A DNA stretch of 9,759 nucleotides from Prevotella sp. (GTDB lineage Bacteria; Bacteroidota; Bacteroidia; Bacteroidales; Bacteroidaceae): assembly GCA_021204735.1 (NCBI GenBank), contig JAJPYV010000317.1, positions 1 through 9,759 on the forward strand. The letters are read 5' to 3'. This document shows, one piece after another, positions 8,110-9,759 of this stretch. The first letter of the stretch is position 1. Every line of letters begins with the position of its first letter. The notes under the pieces are model-generated. The model worked only from the letters and a program-made list of their open reading frames with translations, was not told the origin of the DNA and did not search any database. The position numbers were made by a program, and so were the translations under genes.

Positions 8110-8715
8110 TTAGAGAACTTGTATCAGTTCCACGTCGAACACGAGTGTTGCGTATGGCGGTATCGACTGCCCTGCTCCTCCTTCACCATAACCGAGGATA
8201 TAAGGGATGAAGAAACGATATTTCGATCCTTCTTGCATCAATTGAAGTCCTTCTGTCCACCCTGCTATTACCTGGTTGAGTGGAAATACTGCTGGCTCTC
8301 CTCGCTGAACACTACTGTCAAAAACTGTTCCGTCAATAAGAAAGCCCTCATAATGGCATTTTACCTTGTCTGTGGCTTTTGGCTTCTTGCCTGTTCCCTC
8401 GGTCAAAACTTTATATTGCAATCCGCTCGGAAGGGTTATAACTCCTTCTTTCTTTGCATTCTCGGCAAGATATTTCTCACCTTCTACCTTTGCTTTCTTG
8501 CCCTTTTCAGCTTTTTCGGCATTCAGCTTTTGCTCTTGTTTCTGGAAATAATCTTGAACGATTGTCTGTGCCTCTCTATGTGTGATTTTCAACGCGTTGC
8601 CTGCTATCACATCTTTTATGGCTGCCGCAAAATCGTCTATTTCAATGCCTGAGGCTCCTAATTGTACCAATTGTCGCCCAATTCCAAGTCCCAAAGAGTA
8701 ACTTAGTTTATCCAT
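8110..8715 (-). CDS. Cytoplasmic FKBP-type peptidyl-prolyl isomerase, FklB-like
   Basis: This is a 201-residue protein without signal peptide, close in size and layout to E. coli FklB (about 206 residues). An N-terminal helical domain (MDKLSYSLGLGIGRQL to about 60) leads into a charged helix (60-88), then the FKBP domain (about 97-201). Pocket residues Y122, D133, W153, Y176 and F193 are present, and so is the FklB-like stretch FDSSVQRGEPAVFP. It should be an active cytoplasmic proline isomerase. It is the first gene of the minus-strand FKBP cluster, and its start lies about 43 nt downstream of an exact TAnnTTTG element (8759-8766). The next gene begins 69 nt after its stop, so the three are probably co-transcribed. 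Confidence 0.9.
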   Translation of the reverse strand: MDKLSYSLGLGIGRQLVQLGASGIEIDDFAAAIKDVIAGNALKITHREAQTIVQDYFQKQEQKLNAEKAEKGKKAKVEGEKYLAENAKKEGVITLPSGLQYKVLTEGTGKKPKATDKVKCHYEGFLIDGTVFDSSVQRGEPAVFPLNQVIAGWTEGLQLMQEGSKYRFFIPYILGYGEGGAGQSIPPYATLVFDVELIQVL

Positions 8716-8758
8716 CTCTTTTGAAAATATTAAATACTATTACCTTAATAAAAACGTG

Positions 8759-8766
8759 CAAAGGTA
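8759..8766 (-). promoter_or_regulatory. -7 promoter element of the FKBP cluster
   Basis: On the minus strand this reads TACCTTTG, an exact match to the Bacteroidetes primary sigma factor -7 consensus TAnnTTTG, about 43 nt upstream of the first FKBP start. I see no clear TTG-type -33 element at the usual spacing. Confidence 0.6.
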
Positions 8767-8809
8767 GTATTTTTATCTGATTAAGGTATTCTTATTCAAG
8801 AAAAATTAC

Positions 8810-8817
8810 TAATTTTG
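8810..8817 (+). promoter_or_regulatory. -7 promoter element of the sirtuin gene
   Basis: TAATTTTG matches TAnnTTTG exactly and lies 30 nt upstream of the sirtuin ATG, which would give a short leader. The -33 region has no clear TTG. Confidence 0.6.
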
Positions 8818-8847
8818 TGGAATGTTAATAATCAAAATATTTAAGAT

Positions 8848-9534
8848 ATGAAAAAAATAGTGGTTTTAACAGGTGCGGGAATGTCTGCTGAGAGCGGTCT
8901 TAGTACATTTAGGGATGCCGACGGACTGTGGGAAAATTATCCTGTGTCACGTGTCGCAACTCATGAGGGATGGCTGCAAGACCCTGTTTATGTGAACAAC
9001 TTCTACAATATGCTTCGTAAAAAACTTGTGGAGGCGAAACCTAATGAGGGGCACAAACTTGTGGCAGAGCTTGAGAAGAAATATGATGTCACTGTTGTTA
9101 CGCAAAATGTGGATAACCTCCATGAGATGGCTGGCAGTTCAAAGGTTATTCACTTGCATGGGGAACTTATGAAAATGTGCTCCAGTTATGATACCGAAAA
9201 TCCTCGTTATTGGAAAACTATGACACCAGACGACCTTGAGGTTGCTCCTGGCGAGAAGGCTGGTGACGGTTCGTTACTTCGCCCATACATTGTGTTCTTC
9301 GGTGAGAGTGTACCTAATTTCAGTATTGCGGCTGATGTCGCACGCCAAGCTGATATTTTTATAATTATTGGTACTTCGCTCAACGTTTATCCTGCTGCTG
9401 GTCTTGTGCAATATGTTAATGGGGGCGTTCCTATATACATAATCGACCCTAACTATGTCAGAACAAGCGGTGATGTCCAGCATATCAAGGCGGGGGCTTC
9501 GGAAGGAATGAAAATCTTGTCTGAAAAACTGTGA
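8848..9534 (+). CDS. cobB: NAD-dependent protein deacylase, sirtuin (CobB/SIR2 family)
   Basis: Sirtuins remove acyl groups from protein lysines using NAD+, releasing nicotinamide and O-acyl-ADP-ribose. The 228-residue protein covers a full single catalytic domain: GAGMSAESGLSTFR (9-22), TQNVDNLHE (85-93), catalytic H104 in HLHGE, FGESVP (151-156) and GTSLNVYPAAGL (175-186). C111 is the only cysteine, so the four-cysteine zinc site is absent; zinc-less CobB forms are known in Bacteroidetes. In E. coli CobB, Y92-x-x-R95 binds acidic acyl groups. Here the ungapped equivalent is Y53-N-M-L56, with arginine one place later (R57), so desuccinylase activity is uncertain. The gene stands alone, divergent from the FKBP cluster, with its own promoter and terminator. 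Confidence 0.92.
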   Translation: MKKIVVLTGAGMSAESGLSTFRDADGLWENYPVSRVATHEGWLQDPVYVNNFYNMLRKKLVEAKPNEGHKLVAELEKKYDVTVVTQNVDNLHEMAGSSKVIHLHGELMKMCSSYDTENPRYWKTMTPDDLEVAPGEKAGDGSLLRPYIVFFGESVPNFSIAADVARQADIFIIIGTSLNVYPAAGLVQYVNGGVPIYIIDPNYVRTSGDVQHIKAGASEGMKILSEKL

Positions 9535-9568
9535 CAAATCCTTTATTCAGTGTACCAAATTTAAATCG

Positions 9569-9610
9569 GTCAAGGGAGTTAATATAGCTAACTCCTTTGA
9601 CTGTCTTTAA
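9569..9610 (+). terminator. Intrinsic terminator after the sirtuin gene
   Basis: Arms GTCAAGGGAGTTA (9569-9581) and TAACTCCTTTGAC (9589-9601) pair over 13 positions with one G-T wobble, around a 7-nt loop. A modest T-rich run (TGTCTTTAATT) follows. It lies 35 nt after the sirtuin stop. Confidence 0.75.
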
Positions 9611-9690
9611 TTGTAAGATTAGTTTATTAAAAATAATTAAACACATACAAATATCACTTGTCAACCTTTCTTTAATTGCTTATTTTGAAG

Positions 9691-9698
9691 TAACTTTG
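9691..9698 (+). promoter_or_regulatory. -7 promoter element of the next gene
   Basis: TAACTTTG matches TAnnTTTG exactly and lies 49 nt before the ATG at 9748. TTTC at 9667-9670 is a one-mismatch -33 candidate with 20 nt spacing. Confidence 0.6.
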
Positions 9699-9747
9699 CA
9701 TTCACAAAACCGCAATAGTTTAATAAATTCTTAAACATTAAGCAATT

Positions 9748-9759
9748 ATGAAAATCCAA
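9748..9759 (+). CDS. Start of an unidentified gene (first four codons)
   Basis: The window ends in ATGAAAATCCAA (MKIQ). The upstream promoter element and the preceding terminator support a new transcription unit here. No function can be inferred from four codons. Confidence 0.4.

Larger units (their letters stand above)
8716..8847. promoter_or_regulatory. Divergent FKBP/sirtuin intergenic region
   Basis: This 132-bp spacer holds promoters in both directions. It also has an inverted pair of 9-bp arms, TACCTTAAT (8741-8749) and ATTAAGGTA (8780-8788), flanking the minus-strand -7 element. The same motif pair occurs in the hsdM/hsdR spacer, in the opposite arm order. A shared regulator or weak promoter elements are possible; this is inference. 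Confidence 0.5.

Noticed and set aside
8059..8652. Open frame of 197 codons on the plus strand opposite the FklB-like gene
   Set aside because: The minus-strand FKBP has full pocket residues. The plus frame is rich in Cys, Phe and Leu, as expected for an antisense shadow.

Overview
The window looks like a chromosomal segment from a Bacteroidales bacterium, most like Prevotella or Bacteroides. The evidence is moderately AT-rich DNA, start codons without strong Shine-Dalgarno sequences, several exact matches to the Bacteroidetes -7 promoter element TAnnTTTG, and protein content: a lipoprotein FKBP, a CobB-type sirtuin without zinc cysteines, and an IS4-type transposase. The genus is an inference.

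Layout. (1) Positions 1 to about 358 hold the right end of an IS4-family insertion sequence, with the last 71 codons of its transposase. (2) Positions 299-2155 (minus) hold hsdM of a type I restriction-modification system. It has lost its C-terminal part at the IS and ends in a short tail read out of IS DNA. (3) After a 138-bp divergent spacer, positions 2294-6113 (plus) hold hsdR. It is split in two by an exact tandem duplication of 286 bp, which shifts the frame. Removing one copy restores a single 1177-codon frame. (4) Positions 8715-6246 (minus) hold three tandem FKBP-type peptidyl-prolyl isomerases: one cytoplasmic, one lipoprotein and one secreted. They end at a hairpin terminator (6129-6191) that lies between hsdR and the FKBP genes. 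(5) Positions 8848-9534 (plus) hold a sirtuin deacylase, divergent from the FKBP genes and followed by its own terminator. (6) A promoter and the first four codons of another gene end the window.

How the genes work together. HsdM, HsdR and an HsdS not present here would form a type I enzyme. As read, the system is disabled twice: hsdM is cut by the IS, and hsdR is frameshifted by the duplication. The hsdR lesion is the type that reverts precisely by recombination between copies, so it could be an off state or simply a recent accident. It could also be an assembly error. No hsdS is visible; it may lie to the left of the IS. The FKBP cluster supplies proline isomerase and chaperone activity to cytoplasm and periplasm. 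The sirtuin removes acyl groups from lysines using NAD+.

The most notable signals are the exact 286-bp frameshifting duplication in hsdR, the IS truncation of hsdM, an approximately 190-residue C-terminal extension on HsdR, and a shared ATTAAGGTA motif. That motif occurs as an inverted pair in both divergent intergenic regions. I see no CRISPR array, tRNA or rRNA, and no clearly new system.
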